Below, in pieces: positions 1 through 7,586 of a stretch of 18,624 nt of DNA. The stretch spans positions 1-18,624 of the forward strand of contig JANYCH010000077.1 in the NCBI GenBank assembly GCA_025360395.1, read 5' to 3'. The notes under the pieces were generated by a model. The model had not been told where the DNA came from. It saw only the letters and a program-made list of their open reading frames with translations, and made no database searches. Source of the DNA: Cytophagales bacterium. GTDB taxonomy: Bacteria; Bacteroidota; Bacteroidia; Cytophagales; UBA9547. The position numbers were made by a program, and so were the translations under genes. The first letter of the stretch is position 1; each line of letters opens with the position of its first letter.

Positions 1-1
1 G

Positions 2-3000
2 TTAGTTTTTACTTTTTTGGCATGCATCTGTTTGTCATCCTGCAGTACTTTTATAGGTAAGGGATACGATAATACAACAGCGCGCTACAATTCATATTTT
101 CTTGCAAAAGAGAAAATGAAAGAAGTAGATGTGGCTTTAAAAGCTTATGCGAAAGACGATTACCATAAAATACTTAACATACATTACGTTTCAGATTCTA
201 CATTTGGTAAATCTCAGAATGCTGCCTTAGAAGATGTTTTTAAATATGCTTCATGGTCTGTACGCTGGCATAAAAAAAGTAAATGGGCGGATAATAATTA
301 TATTCTGATTGGCCGTGTACGTCATTATCAGTTTAATTATAAAGATGGGCTTGAAACCTTCAAGTTCGTAAACTCTACAAGTAAGAGCACCAAAGACAAG
401 CATGATGCGCTTATCTGCCTTATGAAATTTTTTACAGACTTCAATGAATATGACAATGTCGGATATGTAATTGAATATCTGGACAAGGAGCAGTCTATAC
501 TGACCCGCAAAAACAAAAGAAATTATCTTGTGGCTAAAGCTGCTTATTTTCAACATTTTGAAAATTATAAAAAGGCCCATCAATTGTTGGACAGTGCCCT
601 TTCTATAAGCAGAAGGAAACATGACAAGGCGAAACTAAGTTTTATTAATGGCCAGATGAGTGAATACCTCAAGGCTGAGTCAGGTGAAACAAAAGTAGTA
701 CTCGACTTTGATGCTGATAAAGAAGCATATAAAAACTACACAACAACAATTAAGGCCAATCCAAAATATGAATTGTGGTTCAATGCCCGGTTGAACAGGA
801 TGAGGGTTTCGCCAACCAGCGATTTGAAAGATGCAGACAAGGCCAGGAAATATTACAAGAAAATGCTGGCAGACATTAAAAATGTAGATTATAAAGACCG
901 CATTTATTATGAATATGCCTCTTTTGAAAGAAAGCAAAAAGTATATCCTGATGCAGAAAAATTGTATAAAAAATCTGTAGTAAGTGCTACTAACAATCAA
1001 AGACAAAAAGCATATTCTTATCTGGCATTGGGGGAAATGTATTATGATGACCAACAGAGGTTTGAATATGCCAAATTGTATTATGACAGTGCTATTGCAA
1101 TTCTCCCAAAGGACCATAAAGGATATGGAAAAATATATCGCAGACAAAGGATCTTAAAAGAATTTGTTGAACATCTTACCGTTGTAAAAAGAGAAGACAG
1201 CCTTCAGAAACTGGCAAGAATGGACTCTTCTAATCTGAACCAGTTTCTTGATAGTTATATTGCCAAAGAAGAAAAGAGGGTAAATGATGAAGCGAAAAGA
1301 TTGGCAAAAGCTGCCAGGAAAAACGCAGTAGGGGGTAACCAAAGTCCTTTTAATTCCGATTTTAACCCAGGCGGGCCAACAAGTCCGGTAGCACCAACAA
1401 CTGCACCTGCTGGTTTTGGGGTCGGGCAACAGACACCTCAATTTTATTTTTATAATCCTTCTTTGGCAGCACAGGGAAAAATAGAATTTCAACAGAAATG
1501 GGGCCGGAGAAAATTGGAAGACAACTGGCGCATAAGTGCCAAAGAATCTGGTCCTGATGAGTTGGCCCAAAGAAACCCAAATGACACTACGAAATCAAAA
1601 TTGAATAAGAAGGGGCCGGATGGTAAAAGCATAGAAGTAAATAACGAGTCTGATGATGAGGTTCCGGTAATAAAAATAAACAAGGCCGACCTTGTCGCCA
1701 CTATTCCCCTAACAGAAGAGAAATTAAAGGCATCCCACGAAAAAATACAACCCTCGTTGTTCCGCTTGGGTAAAATATACAACCAACATCTGAATGAACC
1801 AGAAAATTCAGTTAAATCTTTACAGAGATTGATTGATGATTATCCGGTGAATGAAAATGTCCCGGAAGCCCATTACATGATTTATCTTATTTCCAAAGGA
1901 AAGGATTCCTCCAGGATGGAGGTACATAAAAATATCCTTCTGCAAAAATACCCGCATACTATTTATGCAAAAATGATATTAAACCCCAATTATCTGGCTG
2001 AAAGCAAATTGCTTAATAAGCAGATTATGGCAAGGTATAAAGTGGCATATAATTCTTATTTAGCAAAAAATTATCACGAAGCTGACTCTCTTTTTACGCT
2101 GATCCAAACAGACTATCCAGATAGTGAGTTTGAACCTAAAATAGAACTTGTAAAAACCATTATTAAGGCCCGGGAAGGCCAAAAGGTAGAATATAGGGCT
2201 GGGCTCCAATCTTATACTGAGGAATACAAATCAGGTGCTTATCACGACTATGCACAGCAATTAATTGACAAATACGATGGTAAACAGCCCAAGGAAGCAC
2301 TACAGGATACTGTAACGAAACCTTCTGCACCTGTTATGCCGGATAAATTTGTCCCTCAAAAAGATCAAAATAATCCTGCGAATGGCGATATGCCAGAGGA
2401 AGTACGAAAAATGTACGAACAGCAAATGCAAAACCGGACCAGGGGAAATATGATGAATAATCAGAACCAGCAAAAGCCTGAGCAACAAAATCCTGGACAA
2501 ATACCAGCTGCAGATACCAGCTTAAATAAGCAACCAAATAACAAGGTGCCAACTCAGCCTGGCACCTCACCCGGTCAAATTCAGCAGCAAACACCTGTAA
2601 ATGACCCTGGCAGCATGGCGCCGCCTGAATCCAGGCCTCAAGGTGGAAAGGTACCAGATCCATCTCAAACAGTTCCACCTGGCAATACAAACTTACCAGC
2701 GAACCCGGCTCCGGTTCAATCAGCACCACAGACAGTTCCGGCAAGCCCATCCAATCCCACTATGCCGTCAGCAGATCCTATTCAGACTGGTCCTGGAAAT
2801 ACATTAAACCAACAAAATTTGCAGCCTACATTGCCTGCTGGCAATCAAACTGCTCCGGCTGATCAGGGTACAACGCCGGGCACAGCTCCTTTGTCAGCAC
2901 CAAATGGACAAACCGGTACTCCATTGCCAGCACAACCATCCGATCAGTCCATTCCAAATACAACACCTTCAACTCCTTCTGGAACCAGCACACCTTCCGG

Positions 3001-3055
3001 CCCGTCACCTGTAACTCCGGAACAACAGATATTGGACAATAAAAAAGGTTTCTAA
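2..3055 (+). CDS. sprE: SprE/PorW-like TPR lipoprotein of gliding motility and type IX secretion (5' partial)
   Basis: The gene is cut by the left edge. The frame is open from base 2 and encodes a hydrophobic stretch ending in the lipobox LSSC (Cys codon 41-43), so the TTG at 17 is an internal Leu codon and the true start lies upstream. The N-terminal half (to about 1300) is rich in TPR-like helices; a Pro/Gly/Thr linker (about 1330-1440) precedes a conserved-looking block FYFYNPSLAAQGK with GRRKLEDNWR (about 1441-1530), and a second TPR-like region follows to about 2280. From about 2320 the tail is rich in Pro, Gln, Asn, Gly and Thr for some 245 residues. SprE in Flavobacterium and PorW in Porphyromonas are lipoproteins needed for type IX secretion and, in gliders, motility. 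The block order and lipoprotein start match that family from memory; the protein is longer than the roughly 870 residues I recall for F. johnsoniae SprE, mainly because of the tail. The stop overlaps the next start by one base (TAATG), which suggests translational coupling. Confidence 0.8.
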   Translation, partial: LVFTFLACICLSSCSTFIGKGYDNTTARYNSYFLAKEKMKEVDVALKAYAKDDYHKILNIHYVSDSTFGKSQNAALEDVFKYASWSVRWHKKSKWADNNYILIGRVRHYQFNYKDGLETFKFVNSTSKSTKDKHDALICLMKFFTDFNEYDNVGYVIEYLDKEQSILTRKNKRNYLVAKAAYFQHFENYKKAHQLLDSALSISRRKHDKAKLSFINGQMSEYLKAESGETKVVLDFDADKEAYKNYTTTIKANPKYELWFNARLNRMRVSPTSDLKDADKARKYYKKMLADIKNVDYKDRIYYEYASFERKQKVYPDAEKLYKKSVVSATNNQRQKAYSYLALGEMYYDDQQRFEYAKLYYDSAIAILPKDHKGYGKIYRRQRILKEFVEHLTVVKREDSLQKLARMDSSNLNQFLDSYIAKEEKRVNDEAKRLAKAARKNAVGGNQSPFNSDFNPGGPTSPVAPTTAPAGFGVGQQTPQFYFYNPSLAAQGKIEFQQKWGRRKLEDNWRISAKESGPDELAQRNPNDTTKSKLNKKGPDGKSIEVNNESDDEVPVIKINKADLVATIPLTEEKLKASHEKIQPSLFRLGKIYNQHLNEPENSVKSLQRLIDDYPVNENVPEAHYMIYLISKGKDSSRMEVHKNILLQKYPHTIYAKMILNPNYLAESKLLNKQIMARYKVAYNSYLAKNYHEADSLFTLIQTDYPDSEFEPKIELVKTIIKAREGQKVEYRAGLQSYTEEYKSGAYHDYAQQLIDKYDGKQPKEALQDTVTKPSAPVMPDKFVPQKDQNNPANGDMPEEVRKMYEQQMQNRTRGNMMNNQNQQKPEQQNPGQIPAADTSLNKQPNNKVPTQPGTSPGQIQQQTPVNDPGSMAPPESRPQGGKVPDPSQTVPPGNTNLPANPAPVQSAPQTVPASPSNPTMPSADPIQTGPGNTLNQQNLQPTLPAGNQTAPADQGTTPGTAPLSAPNGQTGTPLPAQPSDQSIPNTTPSTPSGTSTPSGPSPVTPEQQILDNKKGF

Positions 3056-3516
3056 TGAAAGTCAGGAAGGTTTATATACAACCCTTACTGTTTTTAATTT
3101 GCATGGCATTTTTAGACCTCTCATGCAAAAAAAAGAAAAGCGATGACCCCTCCAATGTAATTTGCAATTATGTACCAACTTATATAGATACTGTTGTCAA
3201 TATAACGGATATAAAGCTGATGTCATTGAAAACTGTGGGATATGTTTATTTAAAGGCCAGTAACCGTGGAATAATCCTTTATAAGGTTTCTGATACAGAA
3301 TACCGCGCATTCGACCGGGCTTCATCCTATCAAATGGACGAAGTAGGCTGCCAGTTAAAAGTAGATCCTTCGGTTTTTTTTATGAAGGATACCTGCAGCG
3401 GTTCCAGGTTTGATTTTAATGGGAATGTGATTAAAGATCCGGCTGTGTGTCCGTTACTTCAATACGGTACTTCTTTTATTGATGGGGAAAGAATAAGGAT
3501 TTTCCACAGTATATAG
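3055..3516 (+). CDS. Small lipoprotein with a degenerate Rieske-like fold
   Basis: A 153-residue protein with a hydrophobic N-terminus ending at Cys24, followed by a KKKK run; the -3 position of the lipobox is Asp, so lipidation is likely but not certain. Residues 60-150 follow the Rieske pattern: GIILYKVSDTEYRAFDRAS, then CSGSRFDFNG (114-123), then DPAVCPLLQY and a final strand ending GERIRIF. In true Rieske proteins the corresponding parts are CxH and CxxHGSxFD; here the first pair is replaced by Ser-rich sequence and the His of the second by Ser115, so a 2Fe-2S cluster could not be held in the normal way. It starts inside the stop codon of the sprE-like gene (TAATG), so the two are probably co-expressed. 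Similar ligand-less lipoproteins are annotated as hypothetical in Bacteroidota. Function unknown; a structural or export-related role alongside SprE is only inference. Confidence 0.75.
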   Translation: MKVRKVYIQPLLFLICMAFLDLSCKKKKSDDPSNVICNYVPTYIDTVVNITDIKLMSLKTVGYVYLKASNRGIILYKVSDTEYRAFDRASSYQMDEVGCQLKVDPSVFFMKDTCSGSRFDFNGNVIKDPAVCPLLQYGTSFIDGERIRIFHSI

Positions 3517-3519
3517 TTC

Positions 3520-4245
3520 TCAGTTCTCAATAAAAGACTTTAAATCAATAAGTTTTATTGTTTCTTCATAAATGGCTTTACCTATAATAATTCCGTCAAC
3601 CCCAATTTCTCTCAGTTTTTCAACATCTTTTATTGTAGTTACGCCACCGCTGGCTATAACTTTTAGTTCGGGAAATTTGTCCAGGATTTCTTTATAAAGG
3701 TCAAAAGAAGGACCTTCCATCATGCCGTCTTTGGCTACATCAGTACAAATTGTATATTTTAAACCCGATCCCATGTAGTCATTAATTAAATCAAAAAGCC
3801 AGATGTCACTTGTTTCCTGCCAGCCATGTATGGCAATTTTTTTATCTTTTACGTCAGTACCAAGTATGATTTTTTCTCCACCATTTAGTTTAAACCATGA
3901 TTTAAACAATTCCGCATTTTTGATGGCAATACTTCCTCCGGTAACTTGTTTTGCCCCACATTCGAATACAATCCTCAAATCTTCGTCAGATTGGACTCCA
4001 CCACCAAAATCAACTTCTAAATGAGTTTTGCTGGCAATTGCTTCAAGGATATTATAATTAATAACTTTTTTTTCTCTTGCTCCATCTAAATCGACAAGAT
4101 GAAGATATTTGATTCCAAAGTCCTGGAATTTTAAAGCAACATCTAATGGATTCTCGTGGTAACTTTTTTTTCTATTGTAATCGCCCTGAGTCAGGCGGAC
4201 ACATTTTCCATCAATCAGGTCAATAGCAGGGATTATTCTGGACAT
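3520..4245 (-). CDS. hisA: Phosphoribosylformimino-5-aminoimidazole carboxamide ribotide isomerase HisA
   Basis: A 241-residue (beta/alpha)8 enzyme, the normal length for HisA, that isomerises ProFAR to PRFAR in histidine synthesis in the cytoplasm. The start MSRIIPAIDLIDGKCVRL carries the first catalytic Asp (Asp9); the second is Asp131 in LGTDVKDK. The phosphate-binding segments VDFGGGVQS (78-86), TDVAKDGM (168-175) and ASGGV (198-202) are all present. The ATG at 4243-4245 gives the canonical N-terminus. The gene stands alone: HisH, HisF or HisIE genes are not next to it. Its stop is only three bases from the stop of the convergent lipoprotein gene, and upstream is a 167-bp spacer with an inverted repeat. 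Confidence 0.96.
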   Translation of the reverse strand: MSRIIPAIDLIDGKCVRLTQGDYNRKKSYHENPLDVALKFQDFGIKYLHLVDLDGAREKKVINYNILEAIASKTHLEVDFGGGVQSDEDLRIVFECGAKQVTGGSIAIKNAELFKSWFKLNGGEKIILGTDVKDKKIAIHGWQETSDIWLFDLINDYMGSGLKYTICTDVAKDGMMEGPSFDLYKEILDKFPELKVIASGGVTTIKDVEKLREIGVDGIIIGKAIYEETIKLIDLKSFIEN

Positions 4246-4250
4246 GTTCA

Positions 4251-4406
4251 GTTGTGGGTTTTGAGTGATGAGTTGTGAGCGATGAAAAATTATGAATGAT
4301 GAGTTTTGAATTATGAATAATGAAAATCATTAAGATCATAAAAGAGCTTTATGAGATCCAATACACTACAACCTGCAGTGCACACTCACAACTCAAAACC
4401 CGCAAC
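4251..4406. repeat. Nested imperfect inverted repeat filling the hisA upstream spacer
   Basis: The left arm (4251-4279, starting GTTGTGGGTTTTGAG) and the reverse complement of the right arm (4385-4406) agree at 21 of 22 bases apart from one 7-base insertion in the left arm. Between the arms lies low-complexity DNA made of words such as ATGAAT, ATGAG and TTTTGA (4280-4330), and near the centre a weak hairpin with stem CATAAA/TTTATG (4337-4342 and 4348-4353). The whole lies between the hisA start and the stop of the TPR gene. It might act as a terminator for the TPR gene, or be a decayed small repeat element; AACTCAAAACTC-type spacer repeats are, as far as I recall, common in this phylum. Confidence 0.6.
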
Positions 4407-4412
4407 TCAAAA

Positions 4413-5552
4413 CTATTTGAGAGCGTTGGCTTTATCAGTCATTCCCAGACTTGAATAGATTTCTTTAAGTGTTTTTTTTGTTGAAACATCATCGCTTTTT
4501 ACCTGATATGCTTTTTCAAAATAGGGAAGTGAAATTTTTAAAACCTCTTTTGCCTGGCTTTCCATTTGTTTTCCTTTTTTCTGATAATCGCTTACCCCCA
4601 TATTTCTTACTGTCCTTATAATGTCTACAGCAGGATTGTAAATCAAGGCGCCCATGTTGTAGTTGGCTTCAAAATTGGCAGGGTTTAAAGCCAATGCCGA
4701 TTTATATGCCTCCTTAGCCTTATCAAGGTCTTTGTTTTTTTCGTATAGAGAACCTAAAATAAGATAACTTTCTACTTTTTTATCGCCTTTCTGAATGATG
4801 GTTTCCAGATTTGTAATGGCTTCGGTTAGCTTACCTGTTTTTTCCAGTATATCTACTTCCTGGCTAACAAAATTAGGATTGTTGGGGTACTTTGCTTTAC
4901 CGATTCTCGCTATTTCCAATGCCTTGTTGAGGTCCTTTTCAGGTTCAACTGTTTTGTAGATGTATAATAAGTTTGTCAGTATTTCCGGTGAGGTGTAACC
5001 AGTTTTCTCCAATCCGTTTGTGTAAGCAATTTTTGCATTTTTATAATCATCCTTGGCAATAGCCATCTGGGCTGCATACACATAACCCAATGTATCCTGT
5101 GGTTTTAATGTTTGGTATATGGTAAAGTAATCATATGCTTCACCAAGTTTTTTGTCCTGATATGCCTGTATACCACCATTTTGGATAGCCACTGCTAAAG
5201 TCTGTGAGGCAAAGGCTTCTGCAAGTTCTTTTTTGTATTTTCCTGGTCTTTCCGATGTTTCATCAAGTAGTTTAGCTTTGGTATAAGAATCAAAAGCAAT
5301 TTTAGCAGCATCAGGGTTTTGTTTTCCCAAGGTTGGGTCGAGGGATATTGCTTCGTATATTTTTCCCTTGTAATACCAGGTCTTAGTATCGTTTTTTGTT
5401 TTTTCATGCTCACTTGCTTTGTCAATGCTGGTCTTTGCATCGCTAAGCAAACCATCTTTTTGGGCTAAAATGGCATTCGTAACTTCTCCTGACTGAGCAA
5501 ATGATATAAATGTAAAAAATGTAAGTATCGTGAAAGTTAAAGCCTGTTTCAT
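4413..5552 (-). CDS. Exported tetratricopeptide-repeat protein
   Basis: A 379-residue protein with a typical Sec signal peptide (Lys2, hydrophobic 5-18, likely cut after Ala19 in SFAQ), so it is periplasmic or membrane-attached. Most of the mature protein is made of helical TPR-like repeats; the clearest lies at about 264-297, with LGSLYEKNKDLDKAKEAY followed by SALALNP. Others are recognisable at about 58-95, 130-165 and 195-255. TPR proteins serve as protein-interaction scaffolds; nothing in the sequence names a partner. It lies upstream of hisA on the same strand but is separated by 167 bp of repeat DNA, and divergent from the helicase gene with an 81-bp spacer, so it is probably its own unit. 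Confidence 0.85.
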   Translation of the reverse strand: MKQALTFTILTFFTFISFAQSGEVTNAILAQKDGLLSDAKTSIDKASEHEKTKNDTKTWYYKGKIYEAISLDPTLGKQNPDAAKIAFDSYTKAKLLDETSERPGKYKKELAEAFASQTLAVAIQNGGIQAYQDKKLGEAYDYFTIYQTLKPQDTLGYVYAAQMAIAKDDYKNAKIAYTNGLEKTGYTSPEILTNLLYIYKTVEPEKDLNKALEIARIGKAKYPNNPNFVSQEVDILEKTGKLTEAITNLETIIQKGDKKVESYLILGSLYEKNKDLDKAKEAYKSALALNPANFEANYNMGALIYNPAVDIIRTVRNMGVSDYQKKGKQMESQAKEVLKISLPYFEKAYQVKSDDVSTKKTLKEIYSSLGMTDKANALK

Positions 5553-5621
5553 AAGGTTAATTTAATTCGCAATTTGGTAAGAATGGGCTACAATCCAAAA
5601 CGACATGCATTGTATAAATAT

Positions 5622-5629
5622 TAACTTTG
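5622..5629 (+). promoter_or_regulatory. Candidate -7 box (TAACTTTG) of the helicase gene
   Basis: The octamer fits the Bacteroidota -7 consensus TAnnTTTG exactly and ends four bases before the ATG at 5634. If it is used, the transcript would have almost no leader. No TTG sits at the expected -33 distance, so the call rests on one box. Confidence 0.35.
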
Positions 5630-5633
5630 CGCA

Positions 5634-7526
5634 ATGGATTATTTTAAACACTTACTCGATCTTTTAAAAGTTGAAAGGGATGAAGATAAGCAGCAATATT
5701 TAAAGGCAACGGAACAGTCTTCCGTTACAGACAGGCGGGCAAATGGTTTGTCGTGGTACCCTGTAGCCATCAGAGGAACTGAAATAAGCCGTGGCGATTA
5801 TCTTACTGTTGAACTCGAAAGGACAACCCACCATGAAATTTACCACAAGTTCCGTTTTGGAATGCCTGCTGTATTTTTCTGCAACCACGATCCTAAAGTT
5901 GATAAGGTAGAAGGCACCGTTTCGACAGTTTTTGGGAACAGATTGAAGCTGACACTTAAAACTGATGAGTTACCTGAATGGGCACAGGATGGCAAGTTGG
6001 GAATTGATCTGTCTTTTGACGACAATACCTATGATGAAATGGAAAATGCTCTGAAGCGCGCACCATTATTAAAAGAAGATCATTCAGTAAGTTTAATTAA
6101 TGTCCTTACAGGAACAAAGCAACCTGGTTTTAAGCCCTTAACTGAAGTATTCCGGTATAACAAGTTGAATGAATCGCAAAATCAAGCTGTTGATAAAATA
6201 TTGTCGGCCAATGAATTGGCAATAGTTCATGGGCCACCCGGGACAGGAAAAACCACCACTTTAATTCAGGCGATCCTTGCCCTTATAAAACAGGATAAGA
6301 AGCAAATACTTGTGTGCGCACCAAGTAACACTGCAGTAGATTTATTAGCTGAAAAATTACATTCCGAAGGACTGAGAGTGTTAAGAGTCGGGAATCCGGC
6401 GAGGGTAAATGAAAATTTGATGGCTTTGACGCTTGATAGCCAGATGTCCGGACATGACCTTATGAAAGAAGCCAAAAAATTAAAGAAACAGGCCCAGGAA
6501 TATAAAAGCCTCGCACATAAGTACAAAAGAAATTTCGGGAGAGAAGAAAGAGAACAACGAAAGTTATTATTTGATGAAGCACATAAAATAATCAAGGAAG
6601 TAGATAAAACCGAACAGTATATAATTGAAGATTTGGTGAATAAGGCTCAAATAATAGCAGCTACTCTGGTGGGGTCAAATCATTATACAGTCCGAAACTT
6701 AAAATTCCATACAATCGTCATTGATGAGGCTGGCCAGGCACTGGAACCAGCCTGCTGGATCCCTATTTTAAAAGCTGAGAAAGTTATTTTAGCGGGAGAT
6801 CATTGTCAGCTGCCACCCACTATAAAATCCCAAAAAGCTGCCCAAATGGGTTTAAATAAAACGCTGCTTGAAAAATGTGTAGAACTTCATCCTGATGCTG
6901 TTGCTTTGCTGAATGTTCAGTATCGCATGAACGAAGTCATCATGGGTTATTCTTCAAAAGTATTTTATGAAGATAAATTAACAGCCCACGAAACTGTGGC
7001 AAACCATTTACTTTTTCCGGAAGATAAACCCTTGATTTTTATTGACACTGCAGGTTGCGGTTTCAATGAAAAGCAGGATGGCACAAGTACCACAAATCCG
7101 GAGGAGGCGGCTTTTTTACTCAAACATTTAACCAAAGTAATTTCTGAAAATCCTCAACTTATTGACGAAAAGCCTTCTATAGCCATTATTTCACCATATA
7201 AACAACAGGTGAATATCTTAAAAGACCTGATTGGAAGTTCAGAAGAAATAAAACCTTTTCTACCTTTTATCAGCATCAATACTGTAGATAGTTTTCAGGG
7301 GCAGGAGAGGGATATTGTGTACATCAGCATGACCAGGAGCAATGCAAACGGAGAAATAGGCTTTCTATCTGACATCAGGCGAATGAATGTGGCCATGACC
7401 CGGGCGAAGAAGAAACTGGTGGTGATAGGGGATAGTGCAACTTTAGCTCAATTTCCCTATTACAATAATTTTATTGCTTTTGCAGAAGATAAGGAGGCAT
7501 GGGAAAGTGCCTGGGAAACAGTTTAA
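5634..7526 (+). CDS. Superfamily 1 helicase, Upf1/IGHMBP2-like
   Basis: A 630-residue ATP-dependent DNA or RNA helicase of the DNA2/NAM7 (Upf1-like) group, probably cytoplasmic. The motifs appear in order: a Q-motif-like LNESQNQAV (178-186), Walker A GPPGTGKTT (200-208), motif Ia CAPSNTAVDLL (228-238), Walker B IDEAGQA (363-369), motif III AGDHCQLPPT (387-396), motif IV VQYRMN (428-433), motif V TVDSFQGQERD (550-560) and motif VI MNVAMTRAKKK (584-594). Residues 40-160 resemble the beta-barrel 1B insertion of IGHMBP2, and the charged helical segment 275-330 the stalk/1C region. It lacks the R3H and zinc-finger domains of the eukaryotic proteins, as is normal for bacterial members. It is a single-gene unit with a shared terminator downstream. 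The substrate cannot be told from sequence. Confidence 0.92.
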   Translation: MDYFKHLLDLLKVERDEDKQQYLKATEQSSVTDRRANGLSWYPVAIRGTEISRGDYLTVELERTTHHEIYHKFRFGMPAVFFCNHDPKVDKVEGTVSTVFGNRLKLTLKTDELPEWAQDGKLGIDLSFDDNTYDEMENALKRAPLLKEDHSVSLINVLTGTKQPGFKPLTEVFRYNKLNESQNQAVDKILSANELAIVHGPPGTGKTTTLIQAILALIKQDKKQILVCAPSNTAVDLLAEKLHSEGLRVLRVGNPARVNENLMALTLDSQMSGHDLMKEAKKLKKQAQEYKSLAHKYKRNFGREEREQRKLLFDEAHKIIKEVDKTEQYIIEDLVNKAQIIAATLVGSNHYTVRNLKFHTIVIDEAGQALEPACWIPILKAEKVILAGDHCQLPPTIKSQKAAQMGLNKTLLEKCVELHPDAVALLNVQYRMNEVIMGYSSKVFYEDKLTAHETVANHLLFPEDKPLIFIDTAGCGFNEKQDGTSTTNPEEAAFLLKHLTKVISENPQLIDEKPSIAIISPYKQQVNILKDLIGSSEEIKPFLPFISINTVDSFQGQERDIVYISMTRSNANGEIGFLSDIRRMNVAMTRAKKKLVVIGDSATLAQFPYYNNFIAFAEDKEAWESAWETV

Positions 7527-7539
7527 TTAAAGCATAAAA

Positions 7540-7566
7540 AAAAGGGAGAATCAAATCCTCCCTTTT
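7540..7566. terminator. Bidirectional hairpin terminator between helicase and RRM genes
   Basis: The stem AAAAGGGAG (7540-7548) and CTCCCTTTT (7558-7566) pair perfectly around a nine-base loop, with A- and T-runs on both sides. It lies between two convergent stop codons and can serve both. Confidence 0.85.
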
Positions 7567-7586
7567 GTAAATCAATAAACTAAATA

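Noticed and set aside
2334..3008. Several frames of 60-140 codons on both strands across the sprE tail
   Set aside because: They overlap the clear sprE frame, have no homologous motifs and arise from its Pro/Gln/Asn-rich codons.
4280..4330. A short coding gene in the hisA upstream spacer
   Set aside because: The ATGA-rich words give many starts and stops but no frame of useful length; it reads as low-complexity repeat DNA.
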